From Leptolyngbya sp. SIO4C5 (GTDB taxonomy: Bacteria > Cyanobacteriota > Cyanobacteriia > Phormidesmidales > Phormidesmidaceae), in the NCBI GenBank assembly GCA_010671965.1, contig JAAHIC010000381.1, forward strand, positions 1 to 5,152: a DNA stretch of 5,152 nucleotides, given 5' to 3'. The position numbers and the translations under genes are program-made. Below the pieces are notes generated by a model that did not search any database, was not told the DNA's origin, and saw only the letters and a list, made by a program, of their open reading frames with translations. Every line of letters starts with the position of its first letter. Position 1 is the stretch's first letter. Shown in pieces: positions 5,152 to 5,152 of the stretch.

Positions 5152-5152
5152 A

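Overview
This window looks like chromosomal DNA from a cyanobacterium. The reasons are the fused pantoate ligase/cytidylate kinase gene, which is characteristic of cyanobacteria; nine copies of the cyanobacterial HIP1 octamer GCGATCGC; a CoaD tail and an RlpA-like protein of cyanobacterial type; and a coaD / coiled-coil protein / ruvA gene order. It is a mostly housekeeping region. I see no CRISPR array, tRNA, rRNA, transposase, phage gene or toxin-antitoxin pair.

Left part, + strand (1-2255): the 3' end of coaD (CoA synthesis) is cut by the window edge. Its last 103 bases overlap the start of a gene for a coiled-coil protein related to DivIVA or to the ATP synthase b subunit. After 60 bases comes ruvA (Holliday junction branch migration). 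A 162-base gap follows, then an unrecognised 161-residue protein with its own good ribosome binding site. The first three genes are probably one transcription unit.

Right part, - strand (2258-5058): the bifunctional panC/cmk gene converges on the hypothetical gene with only two bases between the stop codons, and a 14-base perfect palindrome lies at that junction. Further right is an exported RlpA-like protein, followed downstream by a strong stem-loop that probably terminates it. Upstream of the rlpA-like gene, at the window's right edge, lies a perfect 21-base-pair inverted repeat with a 4-base loop. Each arm carries an outward-facing TTGACA, one aimed at rlpA. This is the least explained structure here.

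Functional links: CoaD and PanC are both in the route to coenzyme A, and the Cmk half of the fusion recycles CMP, which bacterial CoaB releases when it uses CTP in the same route. The coiled-coil protein and the RlpA-like protein both point to envelope or division functions, but they are at opposite ends of the window and nothing in the sequence ties them together. I found no clear new multi-gene system; the terminal palindrome, the coaD overlap and the hypothetical protein are the items most worth a second look.
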